Positions 1-10,900 of a stretch of DNA of 64,000 nucleotides are shown here, piece after piece. Position 1 is the first letter of the stretch, and every line of letters starts with the position of its first letter. The DNA comes from Gyrodactylus bullatarudis (Eukaryota; Platyhelminthes; Monogenea; Gyrodactylidea; Gyrodactylidae), in contig SSNU01000055.1 of assembly GCA_012064415.1 (NCBI GenBank), forward strand, positions 744,001-808,000, read 5' to 3'. The notes under the pieces were generated by a model, which was not told the DNA's origin, ran no database searches, and was given only the letters and a program-made list of their open reading frames with translations. The position numbers and the translations under genes are program-made.

Positions 1-326
1 TTGAAATCCGAATCAAAAGGCTCAGTTTTACCGATTTAGACACTTTTACTAGTCAAGGAAAACACATATGATTGATATGAAATGTTAGGTAGTGCTATAT
101 TATCGTGAGAAAGTCTACACCCTATTTTTCGACCATTTTTCCAGCTTGAGTGATTTGAGATCACTTCAAACAAGCGATACTTTCATAAACTTAAAAATGG
201 ATAATTGGTTTCATTTTCTACTCAAAGTTTAAAAAATGAAAAAATAGCGCCAAATCGAAATTTAAAATTGTGATGAAAAAATAGAGATTGAGTGTTCTCA
301 ATACACGAGATTATATATATTCTCAC
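1..326. other. Intron sequence at left edge, degenerate foldback repeat
   Basis: This lies downstream of the last visible EPS15-like exon, which ends in a GTGAGA donor, so it should be intron. No further exon is recognised. The stretch around 200-290 resembles the dispersed foldback family seen elsewhere (tract ending in AGCGCCAAATCGAAATTT), but it is diverged. Confidence 0.45.
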
Positions 327-1969
327 CTGTTTAATTTGAGTCCAATCAGAGTCCAAAAGGTTGCCGTTAATCTTTTTCTCTTCCATTTCTTGCAGTAGCT
401 TCTGAGACTTTTGAAGTTCTTCAATGTCCTTGTAAATCTAACCGATTAATTAGAGAAAAAAAGGAATGATTAAAAGGAATGAAGTAACCGAGAATGGGTG
501 TTTGGACAAACTTTGTTGATAAATTCATTGGTGGTGTTTATCTCTTTTTCTACGAGGGAACGCCTACTTTGATTCTCGCCGACGGATTTTTTGATCTGAG
601 CCTCCTGGCGAGTGACCTCATTCAGCTCTTGGCGCAAGGCGTCTACCTCTGACTCGAGTTTCTATGGGAAAAAATAAAAATCTTGATCATCTCTTTCTGT
701 AAAAACTAGGCTACTGTAACAAAAAAAATGGTTGAAAAAATTCATGAATGGAGAAGTTATTAACCTTTGAATTTGACTGGTTATTTTCCATGTCACTTTT
801 CAGTTGGAGAAGCTGGGAATTTTCAATTCTAATTTTTTCCTGGTAATCAGAGATCTGAGTGTTTAATTGAGAAATTTTCACCTCATAGTCCTTGAGATAG
901 GCCTCAGCTGCCATCTTTTGACGACACAACTGGTCATTTGTTTCCCGAATTTTATTAACTTGCATCTGACGAAGTTCGATATCTTTAATTCTGTTAATTG
1001 ATTCGTGTTCGAGACTAGTGCATATTTGTTTTATTTCATTCTTTTGTCTACAAAATCCATCAGTGATATAAATGAATGCTTACTTGTTAATTTTTTCAAT
1101 TTCTTTTAGCAACATTCGACTGTTCTCTCGCATTTTATCGTCAAGAATGCATGGTCTCAACGAGGGAGGAATTAATCTCGGAGGTAGACTATTTGGTAGG
1201 CTGAATGATTTGTTTATTTGAGATTGAATTAGATGGATAATTAGAGCGAATTGTTCTCTATTTAGCTTTCCAGAATTATCATAGTCAACAAGACCCCAGA
1301 TTTTTGCTAATGTCTCATTGGAAAGGCCACTTTGATTGAGATAAGACTTGACCTCAGATCCGGAAATAAGGCTATCGGCATCAGTGTCTATTAGACAAAA
1401 TGAATTGTAAGCAGCATTCTGTTCTTCATTTGTGATAGGCCATTCTGGCCATTCGGTGATAGATTCAGTTCCAGAGCTTTGAATCGAATATGTGGGAGAG
1501 ACACTCTGAAGTTAAATGAAATTAAAGATTCGATAATATTACTTTTGGAATGATGGATAGAGTGTTTCTAGTAGAATCCTGCCAACCACCAACTTGTGGA
1601 GGCAATAAAGCAAGCAGAGGGTCAGCCGAAGTCGATAGAGCTCGTTTACTTGGTGGAATAACCGAGATGGGAAGAGGATCACTTGGGATTCTACCCTGAA
1701 TGGTTTCCTTTATAAGATGCATAATCTAGGAGAGAAAATAAGATCAAAATATGACAAACCAGGATAAATTCATCCTTGTCGAGGTAGCCATCCTTATCAA
1801 TATCGGATAGTTCCCATAGTTTGGCAAGGATGTCATTGCTTAGTTCTGACTTGAGGAGAATTTGTTTGATTTTTTCTCCACTTAATCTATTATTTGTTGG
1901 TTCCAATTTATAAAATATAGTCTCAAATTTTGTGATATTCTCTTGTGAAATAATCCAGGAAGAATTCAT
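327..1969 (-). CDS. EPS15: EPS15-like endocytic adaptor, EH domains plus coiled coil (3' end off window)
   Basis: Adaptor of clathrin-mediated endocytosis. EH domains bind NPF-motif partners and the coiled coil oligomerises. Exons on the minus strand: 1969-1760, 1725-1543, 1505-1084, 1047-765, 661-512, 437-327, with introns of 34, 37, 36, 103 and 74 nt. Exon 1 plus exon 2 encode an EH domain (WELSDIDKDGYLDKDEF) best matching the second EH of EPS15. Exon 3 encodes another EH (WGLVDYDNSGKLNREQFAL) followed by the PPS-R signature. Exons 3-6 then turn into a Glu/Lys/Gln-rich coiled coil. The start at 1969 is the first Met and would leave only two EH domains, against three in vertebrate EPS15; an upstream exon carrying EH1 was not found. 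The AP2-binding and UIM tail lies beyond position 1. Intersectin also has two EH domains, but the EH spacing and the PPS linkers favour EPS15/EPS15L1. Confidence 0.82.
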
Positions 1970-2066
1970 TAAAACTTTAGTCCTTATATTTGAATCATGA
2001 GATAATTAGAACAAATGCAAACTCAATGTTGGTTGGAATGTTGTTAAGTTAAATGTAACATTCAAA
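1970..2066. promoter_or_regulatory. 97-bp head-to-head interval between EPS15-like and RNF170-like start codons
   Basis: The two ATGs (1969 on minus, 2067 on plus) are separated by 97 bp, so both promoters and both 5' leaders must fit here or overlap the coding exons. No clear TATA box is visible. A shared bidirectional promoter is inferred from spacing alone. If EPS15 has an undetected upstream exon, the interval is different. Confidence 0.45.
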
Positions 2067-2894
2067 ATGAACTCTAGCAAAATAGAGGCTTTTCAGGGAA
2101 ATTCTACCTCTTCCCTGATTTTGATATCACTTTTTTCTGTCACAATAATATTTCTTTCTCTTAAGTTCATAAAAAACTATTTTCGGTAAGTGCAAAATGT
2201 CTTAAAGTCAAGATATGGGCAAAGAAGAAATAGTGATATCCATCCAGATCATAATGAAATTATTGAACAAGTTCGTTCTCAACTTCCAGATAGACAAAAT
2301 AATAATCTATCGATTGATGATGAAATTTGCCCAATTTGTATGGACTCTCTCGTCTTGCCTGTGAAAACAAACTGTTCGCATTTATTTTGTGGTAAAATGG
2401 ATTTTTCAATCTCTATATAGGAAACTGCTTCATTCACTACACTCGATACACATCACCTCTCAGTAGAGTTCATTGTCCTGTTTGTCGGGGAGAGGTTAGA
2501 TTGCTATTCAAAATATTTTCAGTCGAAGAAAATTCATTTTGTACAAATGTTGTTGGAGAAATTGACACATTTAATCGACGCAATAGTCAAGAGGGAATAT
2601 CGGTAACTCGGAATTTATTAATCAAATTTTTAGTTTGTCGAACATATCCAGGATATTCCAGTACTATTGCGATATGCATATGATAACATTTTCGAGAGGG
2701 AAACGATGAGCATGTTTACCCGAATGCGGCTTCTTTTGATTTCAACTTCATTTATTCTCTACTTTTTGAGTCCTTTGGATATATTCCCCGAAGGTCTTAT
2801 AGGTCTTATAGGTTACATTGATGACTTTTTAATATTTCTAATTTTTTCCTTCTACGCTGCCTCCATAATACGCAATGGAATTATAGCCAATTAG
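2067..2894 (+). CDS. RNF170: RNF170-like RING-finger E3 ubiquitin ligase of the ER membrane
   Basis: RNF170 is an ER membrane E3 ligase that ubiquitinates inositol-trisphosphate receptors in vertebrates. Exons: 2067-2185, 2213-2391, 2421-2602, 2634-2894; introns are 27, 29 and 31 nt. Exon 1 starts at ATG 2067 and encodes an N-terminal hydrophobic segment (SLILISLFSVTIIFLSL). The C3HC4 RING spans the second intron: CPICMDSL, then NCSHLFCG|NCFIHY, then HCPVCRGE. The C-terminal exon carries two membrane segments with the DUF1232 hallmark SPLDIFPE followed by GYIDDFLIF, as in RNF170. Every tiny intron removes an in-frame stop or restores the frame, so the gene is intact only if they are spliced. 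It is head-to-head with EPS15 and convergent with HMGCS (237 bp between stops). Confidence 0.88.
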
Positions 2895-3131
2895 AGGGGG
2901 GAAAGAGAACCAGCATGATTGTGTATTTTTTTATTTGTGAAATATCTGCCTCCCTTATATACATAGACACAATGTAGACCTGTGTGAATATTGTGCATAT
3001 TAAAATTTTCGTTTCATCACACATATCATTAAATAATAAATAGAGTGGAATTAATTGTAATTTCAAATATAAATTTATTTTGAAAAAAGAATTGATTTTC
3101 TTCTTCATCAAAAAGAAGGATGACACAATGG

Positions 3132-4610
3132 CTAATTTCTCTTGTAAAATCTTCTAAAGTTTTTATCTACATGGTATAAATAAAATTGACCTTTGAATAA
3201 GTACTCTGGATTGAAATCAACAAAATAATCAGCTAGCAAAGATCAAAATTGAAGGACTTACTTTGATGACTGAAGGTTTCACGCAGACTAATAAATTTCT
3301 CGAAATCTTGCGGAGAGATCTTGACTCTGAGCTGGTTTAGTCTCTCGGTGAATTCTTTAGGATTTTCAATGACTTCAAAGGCATTTTTATTCTCCAAATT
3401 TTGCTTAATTGTCAAAGTGAACAGGGAGGAAGCGAAGCCAGAGCCATAGGAGAATAGTGCCACATTGACATTCCTCTCAATCGATGAGATGGGATAAAGA
3501 CTATACACGGGAAACACACAGTGTAATTTGGTAGAGGACCTACTTGCATAAAAGACTGAATAGACTAGCGTACAAGGATGCTGAATACATGTTGCCACAG
3601 TTCCTAGCACATGTTAGGGACGGGGAGACTTTTTCCTCAAACAGTCTTGCAGTTATTCTGATCATTTCTCTCTCCAACAGTATTTCACTAGAAAATTAAT
3701 AACCAAGAATAACCACTTACTCATTCTGAGTTTCGGTAATTCTTTTAATCTCTTCCAACTCGCCTGGTTGGAGATAATTCAAATCCTTTTTCTTCTTGAA
3801 TTCGGACAATACGAGACTGGAGAAGCACTTTTGTACAAGTTTAACAAAAGGAGAATGAAATAAAAAATAGTCGAATTTATCAATAACTGAGCAAGGATTT
3901 TGGCACGGATGGCTTTTATTGAGCCTCGGAGAATTTTGGATATTTTCAAAACAATGATGCAGGGCTTCTTTGTAGCAGTTAAGACTAAGGCTACCATCAA
4001 CTATGGGGTATTCCGAGGAAAGATTTGGCTTATAAAAATCATATCTATGCTTCATACAAAATACACGTTCATTTAGATTGAAAACGACCTGGGCATTTTG
4101 TCCCAAGAGCATTGCAATCGCTCCAGCACCTCCAGTAGGCCGGGCGTTAATCTCTTTGTAAACAGCATTATCTGCAGCAATAACAATGGCCATTCGATTA
4201 CGGCACGATGAGGATTCAAGCCAGTTTAAAGCGTTGAAAAGGGCACTTGTTCCACTGAAACATGCATTTTTAGTGTCTATGCCAGCAACGTCAAACACAC
4301 CTTGTTCTTCAAAAAACTGCATTAAAACAGTTTTTATTGACTTTGATTTGTCGATAAGGGTTTCTGTGCCAACTTCCAAATATCCAATGTTTTCCAGTTT
4401 AACTTGAGTGGACTCCAACAAATTTTTGAGGACTGTAAGGCACATTGACTGTACATCATCTAGCATGCTACAAACTGCCATTTTTTGTTGACCAAGACCT
4501 TTAGTATACTTTCCAACAACATTGTCATGTTTTTCCAGCTCTATCTGGTCTACGTATAGTCTAGGAAAGTAAATTTCGATACGATGGATCCCTATTGAGT
4601 TCACGGTCAT
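3132..4610 (-). CDS. HMGCS1: Hydroxymethylglutaryl-CoA synthase, cytosolic type
   Basis: Condenses acetyl-CoA with acetoacetyl-CoA to HMG-CoA, the entry to the mevalonate pathway (prenyl groups, dolichol, ubiquinone; flatworms lack de novo sterol synthesis, so these are the likely end uses). Exons: 4610-3721, 3687-3544, 3500-3262, 3232-3132; introns are 33, 43 and 29 nt. Translation is about 457 residues. Catalytic features are visible: the general-base Glu in EVGTETLIDKSKS, the nucleophile Cys in KNACFSGTSAL, and the His in FLFHSPFVKLVQ. The C-terminal exon ends in LFKGQFYLYHVD and FRRFY, matching the family's FPGTYYL-VD-RR ending. There is no mitochondrial presequence, so the cytosolic form is preferred. 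The protein is somewhat shorter than the vertebrate enzyme (about 520 residues). Confidence 0.95.
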
Positions 4611-4678
4611 AGCAGGTTAAATCGAATTGCCACCAGTGAATTGGTTGATTTAAAAACTACAAATGTAAGCTACTTTTA
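4611..4678. promoter_or_regulatory. 68-bp head-to-head interval between HMGCS and SAM-gene start codons
   Basis: Start codons at 4610 (minus) and 4679 (plus) leave only 68 bp. Both core promoters and leaders must lie here or inside the neighbour's first exon. No canonical TATA box is seen. A shared promoter is inferred from spacing. Confidence 0.45.
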
Positions 4679-5006
4679 ATGACGTTGAATGTAAATTTGA
4701 ATTCTTTTTAAAATTTCCAGGAAAATTTTAAATCCAAGTATTTACTCAATTGGTCGGTGAGTGATGTAACAAAATGGTTAGAGAGTATAGAGATTGATCA
4801 GGATTGCCGAGAAAAGTTTGAAGACAACCAAATTAATGGTCAGGCTCTCAAACAAATTAATGAAAAGTGGCTCACGGAAATGGGCATCATAAATTCAGAC
4901 CAGCAGTAATATGCATAGTTTTATTTCTTTCAGGAATAGACTTCTCAAGAACATTTACGAAGTTTGCCTTCGGTATGATGCATTTGACTTGGAAAACCTT
5001 CTTTAA
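4679..5006 (+). CDS. Tiny single-SAM-domain protein (89 aa)
   Basis: Exons: 4679-4690 (only ATG plus three codons), 4721-4905, 4934-5006; introns are 30 and 28 nt. The protein is almost entirely one SAM domain: WSVSDVTKWLESIEID near the start, then NGQALKQINEKWLTEMGI, then across the last intron QNRLLKNIYEV, the usual terminal helix. SAM domains mediate homo- or hetero-oligomerisation and sometimes RNA or lipid binding; no further function can be assigned. The 12-nt first exon is chosen because it is the only ATG that reaches the acceptor CCAG at 4720 in phase. AATAAA overlaps the stop codon (5005-5010). PEPD begins 85 bp downstream on the same strand. The frame only holds if both micro-introns are removed. 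Confidence 0.72.
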
Positions 5007-5072
5007 TAAAATTTATCTTGCAGAAAAACAAGGATTTTTAATGAAATTCTGAGAATTTCTTTCAAATGATAA

Positions 5073-5091
5073 ATTATTTTTCCATTAGATA
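5073..5091 (+). promoter_or_regulatory. Possible trans-splice acceptor directly before PEPD start codon
   Basis: A pyrimidine-rich tract (ATTATTTTTCCATTAG) ends in AG at 5088, three bases before the PEPD ATG at 5092. With only 85 bp separating it from the upstream SAM gene's stop, this looks like a spliced-leader acceptor in a two-gene transcription unit, as known for some flatworm genes. It could also be the acceptor of an ordinary 5'UTR intron. Confidence 0.4.
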
Positions 5092-7074
5092 ATGAGTTTC
5101 TTCAAAGTTGGCAAGGATGGACTCGAGATATCTCTGGAATTGCATCGTGAGAATAGAAAGAAATTAACTGAAGAACTTAAAAAAGTCATTGAACCTAAGG
5201 AAAACACTTTTGTAATTTTACAAGGTGGCTCTGATCAATACAGAGGAGGCTCCGACTGCGAGAGAGTATTTCGTCAAGAATCCTATTTCCATTATTTGTT
5301 TGGCATTTTGGAACCAGACTTTTACGGAGCCATCCGGATCAGCGATGGAGCTTCCTTCTTGTTTGTTCCTAAAATTTCTTTCACATCACTCGTGTATATG
5401 GGTAAACCAAAATCTCTGGAAAGCTATAAGAACTACTACCTGGTTGATCACACCTTTTATGTTCAAGATTTACCCGATAAACTGCGAGAATTCAAGGCTG
5501 AAAAGCTATTGACTCTTTACGGTCTTAATACAGACAGCGGCATGTACACGATAGAGGCCAAATTCGACGGAATTGAAAAATTTCAAGTTGACTCAAAGAT
5601 TTTGCATCCTATCCTGTCAGAGTGTCGCGTGAAAAAATCCCCTAGGGAACTAGAAGTGATCAAGTATTGTAATGATATAAGCTCGGCTGCACATCGTGAA
5701 CTAATGCGGTCCATTCGACCAGGCCAGTATCAATTCCAGGCAGAAGCTCTCTTTCAGTATTATTGCTATAATAAGGGTGGAATGAGGCATGTCTCTTACA
5801 CCTGTATCGGGGCAACTGGAAACGACTGTGCCACTCTGCATTACGGCCATGCAGGAGCTCCAAACTCTAACCTAATCAAGGATGGAGATATGGTCCTCTT
5901 TGATATGGGCGGGGAATATTACTGTTATTGCTCGGACATTACCTGCAGCTGGCCAGTGAATGGAAAATTTACTGAGAAACAAAAGATTATCTACCAAGCT
6001 GTCTATGATGCTACCAGAGCTGTATTGAACTGTCTCAAACCACAGGTTTCCTGGTGTGAAATGCACAAACTGGCAGAGAAGACGATTCTAATTGCACTAG
6101 AGAAGGCTGGACTTGTAAGGGGCAACATTGATGAAATGATGAAGATGCGGTTAGGTTCGGTGTTTATGCCGCATGGCCTGGGTCATTTGATGGGCTGTGA
6201 CACCCATGACGTCGGAGGATTCAATCCAGTAAGTGTATAGGAGAAAAAATTCTCAAAATAAATAACTAAAAATTCCATAGCATTGCCCACCTCGTCCATC
6301 AGAGGCAGGCCTAAAAAATCTACGAACGGCCAGACTTTTAGAAGAGGGCATGGTACTGACAGTTGAGCCGGGTTGTTATTTCATTGAAACACTTCTTGAT
6401 CGAGCCAAAGAAGATACTAACCTAAATCGATTCATCGACTTTGACAAAGTTGATGAGTACAAAAACTTTGGAGGGGTGAGTTTAACAATGAACTTTGAAC
6501 ATAACTGTAGACTCAAAGATTTTAAAAACTATATTGACTAGACTACTATCAGATAATACATATTTTCAGTGACAATGAACAGTGACAATGTTCGCTTGCT
6601 ACCTGACTATGTTGTCTTCTGGCTTGTATTGGTCTATCTGTAGAAAAAGAAAGGAGAGAAAAAGGTGTAGTATTTCTTAAAAAATGAGGATTATAAAAAT
6701 TATAATAATCAGAATTATTAGAGTAATAACTCTGATAATTTGTAATTCATTAAAATAGAATTAAAATTAAGATTATAGAATAAAAAAAGTTTAGATTACC
6801 CTGATAAAAATAACGTCACAGTCACTCTATGCCGAATAGCTCCCTGAAGAACTACAAAATTGTATTAATAATCTTATTGTTAAGCTTGAATCATTGAGAA
6901 ACTGCAGACTCTCAGAAAAACATGAAATCAAAGTGTATTTTAATTCTATAGGTAAGAATAGAAGAGAATGTCTACATTACAAAGGATGGCTATGAGATGT
7001 TAACGAAAGTACCTCGAACAATTGAAGAAATTGAGCAATGGATGGCCGGTGGAAGATTTGGACAATTCCAATGA
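5092..7074 (+). CDS. PEPD: Prolidase / Xaa-Pro dipeptidase (M24 metallopeptidase)
   Basis: Cleaves X-Pro and X-Hyp dipeptides, for example from collagen breakdown. Exons: 5092-6228, 6281-6475, 6952-7074; introns are 52 and 476 nt; about 484 residues, close to human PEPD (493). Met at 5092 begins a normal N-terminal aminopeptidase-P-like domain. The M24 pita-bread domain carries the metal ligands: Asp in [17 protein letters not shown] (two Asp), His in [11 protein letters not shown] with the prolidase signature HDVGG, Glu in [11 protein letters not shown], and Glu in GGVRIEENV across intron 2. The terminal exon ends ...IEEIEQWM. The long second intron is long because it carries a dispersed repeat. 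An AATAAA lies about 40 bp after the stop. Confidence 0.95.
6551..6860 (+). repeat. Dispersed repeat C, copy 1, inside PEPD intron 2
   Basis: The segment beginning GTTCGCTTGCTACCTGAC and running through TAGATTACCCTGATAAAAAT reappears in reverse orientation near 22.5-22.75 kb. A following short tract (CCGAATAGCTCCCTGAAGAA) is in the same orientation in both places, so part of the unit is inverted relative to the rest. No coding capacity. Confidence 0.6.
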
Positions 7075-7995
7075 ATATTCTTGATGTGATTCATTTTACT
7101 GTATTATTAACATGATAATAAAGGTTTATTTTTTAAAACAGGAACAAATTTTTGGTCAATTTCCTGTGAGAACCAATGAGAAAGTGACCCCTTCTAGACT
7201 ATCCATGATTCCTTAATTAACGGTTTTAACTGCCTTGTTCGAATAGGGTAATAATTAAATTTTGAAATTAAATGTTGGCATTTTAGACAAGGAGCTAGCA
7301 AACTGACAAATTTTTTTGAGCTTATTTTATAGGGGTTATTACACAACGGTGGGTATCTTCTTGTTACACAGTTTTGGATTAATGGTTCTCATTTTTTTAC
7401 TGACTCAGATGAAAAAATCGGTTAAAATTAGAGAACAGTTGTCCCCTCTTATTTCTCTCCAAGTTTACTTTGAATCGTGTTGGTCTTTTTATTATAGAAC
7501 CGCAAGGGATTCGTTTTTTCATTTCATCAATGTTAAAAAGCCCTTCGACTCTTTGTCTTTCAGAAAAATTACTGCAAAACAAGAGGGGGGGAAAATGTTC
7601 TATAAATTAGCCAAAAAAGAAAGGAACAAATGAAAAGACTGGCTACTAGAGATCCGGTAAATAAATTACTTTATTCATACTTGTAATAATTATTTAAACA
7701 ACATCTATTGAAAGACTTGATATATTTCAAATAAAAATCTGGGAAAATATGGTTCTTTTTTCGATCAATGCATTGTCGAAAATGTAAGATTACAGAGTAA
7801 AAAAATATAATAAAATAAACAGCATTCTATAACACGAGTTGGTCCATACCAATCGACTCTTTGTCGGTCAAGATGTAGTAAGAATATTTTCCAGCAAATT
7901 TTCACAACTAAAGAAACTTTAATTTACAAATGAATATCACATCGAATGCTATAGAGGTCTGTAAACTCAAAATAGCGTGAATAGAAAAAGTATCC
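7075..7995. other. Intergenic, contains dispersed repeat D (about 7400-7600)
   Basis: Between convergent PEPD and KSR. The tract from about 7420 to 7600 (containing CCGCAAGGGATTCGTTTTTT) matches the reverse complement of about 26465-26640 with roughly one difference in ten. Both copies have short open frames but no recognisable domain. The rest is AT-rich with no supported gene. Confidence 0.5.
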
Positions 7996-10900
7996 CTAGT
8001 TCGGGTTAGATGACAGCAGTTCAGATGGATTCATTGTGGAATTATTTGACGGTTTCGTCGGATAGGACGGGGATCTATGAAGCTTTGGGAGTTGATCGAG
8101 ACTTTGAACTATGGATGTGAAATTCGGTCGGCGTTCAGGATCATAGCACCAACAATGAATTAGGAATTCCTAAGTTGAAAAATATCAGAAACAAGAGATT
8201 TTCATGATTCAAGCTGTAATAATTTACTTTGAAATCTTTTGGGAATGACATGTTCAAAGAGGTCTTGAAACCCTTGCCCAGGAGGTAGAAAATGAACTTG
8301 GCGTCTTTACCTTTGTATGGATACTCTCCTGTCATAAGTTCGTACCATATTGTCCTAGATGAATAGTAAATTTGATTATTAAATTAAAACGTTAATACGC
8401 GCCAACATTATTTCAATGAATTTTACAACTCATTAAAATAATTATTATAGAATGGTATTTTATTTATTTTCCAAAGTACCCATCAGTAATTGAGTGTAAT
8501 ACATTGTATATTCTATAAAGAATGATTTTCTATTGCTTACCCAAAGGCAAATACATCTGACTCTTTAGTGTAGGGCAGGTCGATAACTTGATTTGTGGAT
8601 CCATTGTGTGCGGATAGGGATACGATTATCTCTGGGGCTGCATAATAAATCCAGTTACTCGGCAAGTTGATATAATTTGAGGAGCTGGAAGAAAGTTTCA
8701 ATTAGAAAAAGGGAATTCAATGTGAAACTGTAGTTAATACGAGGATGGGTATCTATGATTTCTACCGAGAACTCAATTTTGATAAATATTTTACCATTGA
8801 AAATAGCAAATTTTGAGATTGAAATCTTTGAGCTGAAAATTCTCATTGATTTTCAAGTACAATGAAAATGATGGAGAAATTGAAATTCAACTCTGAAACG
8901 ATAACGAGTCGAATCCTTAGATCAGATTGTAAACGTGATCTTGAAAACTATACTTTTTAAAATGCTCTGAGACTTTTAAATTGAAGGAAAACTTTTAGCT
9001 TAAAGAAAAATGGAAATTCTTCCCAACTTCATGTCAGAATATTTATTTGAACTGACTCGTTGAATTCTCGGAACTTGACGAGATTGAATAGACCATAGTC
9101 GCCGATAAGTACTTTGCCCTGGTTATCGAGGAAGATATTCTTGGATTTGATATCCTTATGTACAATTTCTTTGGCATGGAGATAACCGAGGCCTTTGGCT
9201 ATTTGACTGCCGATATTGACGACACGGCTGACATTGAGGATTTTCTTTCGTTGGTGGAGCAATGTATACAGGGTCTCTCCCTAAAGATTAATTTTTCCCC
9301 ATTATTATCATATCAAATTATTATTTCTCTCAAAAAACCCTACTTACTGATATGAGCTGGGTTATTATGGCAAGGTTGGGTGGTCTCAAACAGGCTCCAA
9401 TGAACAAGACCAAGTTGCCGTGTCGGCACTTGTGCAAATTGGATATTTCCTCTTCAAAGGGTTTTGCTCGAAGAATATTGGCATCGATATCACTGTCGTT
9501 AGGGATAACTTTGAACTTTTTCACAGCAATCATTCCATGCCATTTGGCTCTATACACTGTCCCAAATGAGCCATGGCCGATGACATCTTCAAAACGGATT
9601 TCATCCAGTGGGAAATTCCATTGATTAATCTTTCTACTTATCTGTTAAAGTTGAAAAAACACACAGATGAGTTGAGATTTCTTCGATGTATGAATTTGAT
9701 CTGAAAGTTCCATTTTGAATTTATGGCAAATTCCTTTATTGATCCAGTTATGATTCAATAGTACAAAGTGTTCTCAATATGAGGTTGGTTGATATGAAGT
9801 TGGGAATCTATGATTTTTACGAAAATTTCGATTTTTTAATCAAAAATTCGAATATATAAAAGATTTTTTGGAATCCTACTCTTGTTGCTCACTTTTACGA
9901 ATTGAAGGAAAATTATTTCCATGAAAAATATGATCATTTTTCCAATTTCGATTTGGTGCCAAAATCCCATTTTTTCGAAATTTGAACTCCAAGTAGTGAA
10001 AATGACCAAAAATTCGAAATTCAGCTCAATTAGATGAAAAAATCGAGGTTTTTGTAAAAATCATAGATTTCCAGCTTCATTTCAATTGGCTTTAGATTTC
10101 ATAAATTCATCTTATGATTCACAAAACTTGGAGTGTCAGAAAAAACATGCCAAAAAATAATAGAGAAAATTAAATCTGATCACCGGTATGAAGAAGGCTC
10201 AAGGATTACTCAAAAATAAGCGTGAATTGAAAAATATTGGCATAAGAAAGAAGCTTTGTCGGTTGATTCTTGAAGGAAAAAAGGGATAGCTTACACTGTT
10301 CATTCGGCAGAATTTGCGTACATCATAGATTTTCGATCCATAAGACATTCTTCTCTGAGTAAATGGACAAATTATTAGAAGCAAAATGGAGAGAGAAATT
10401 CAAAAGAGTCACCGATAAAATGGTTTTTCAATACAAAACAGGGATGTAAACAAATAGATGTTATACAGGTGTTTTCATGCTTTTTTCACAATTCTATGCG
10501 ACTGTCCTCATAATCTTTCAAATATGAACCATCAATAATATCAATATCTTTAGTGAAGATTCTTTACCTATATCTTCACAAAGAATCGAAAGAACTCGCA
10601 TAGGCCTTGTTTTGGGTTGTGAAAAAAAACATTCATACACTAAAAAAATCTAGAAATAGAGTCAGGTGAAAGAGGCTTCATTGGGAAGGGATAAAGACTC
10701 CTCAGTGGAAGTGTATATATCATTGAAACAAACATCATTATTTATTGGATGCATCCAACGCTGGTAAAATAAAAGATGAGTGAAAACTATTTTCAGTGTC
10801 AGAAAGAATATCTTGGATTTGTTCGAAATCAATCTGGATAGGATAGGGGATATGTATCTAGCACACATGTCGTTACTCTTATTGACTTGAACTGGGTGAG

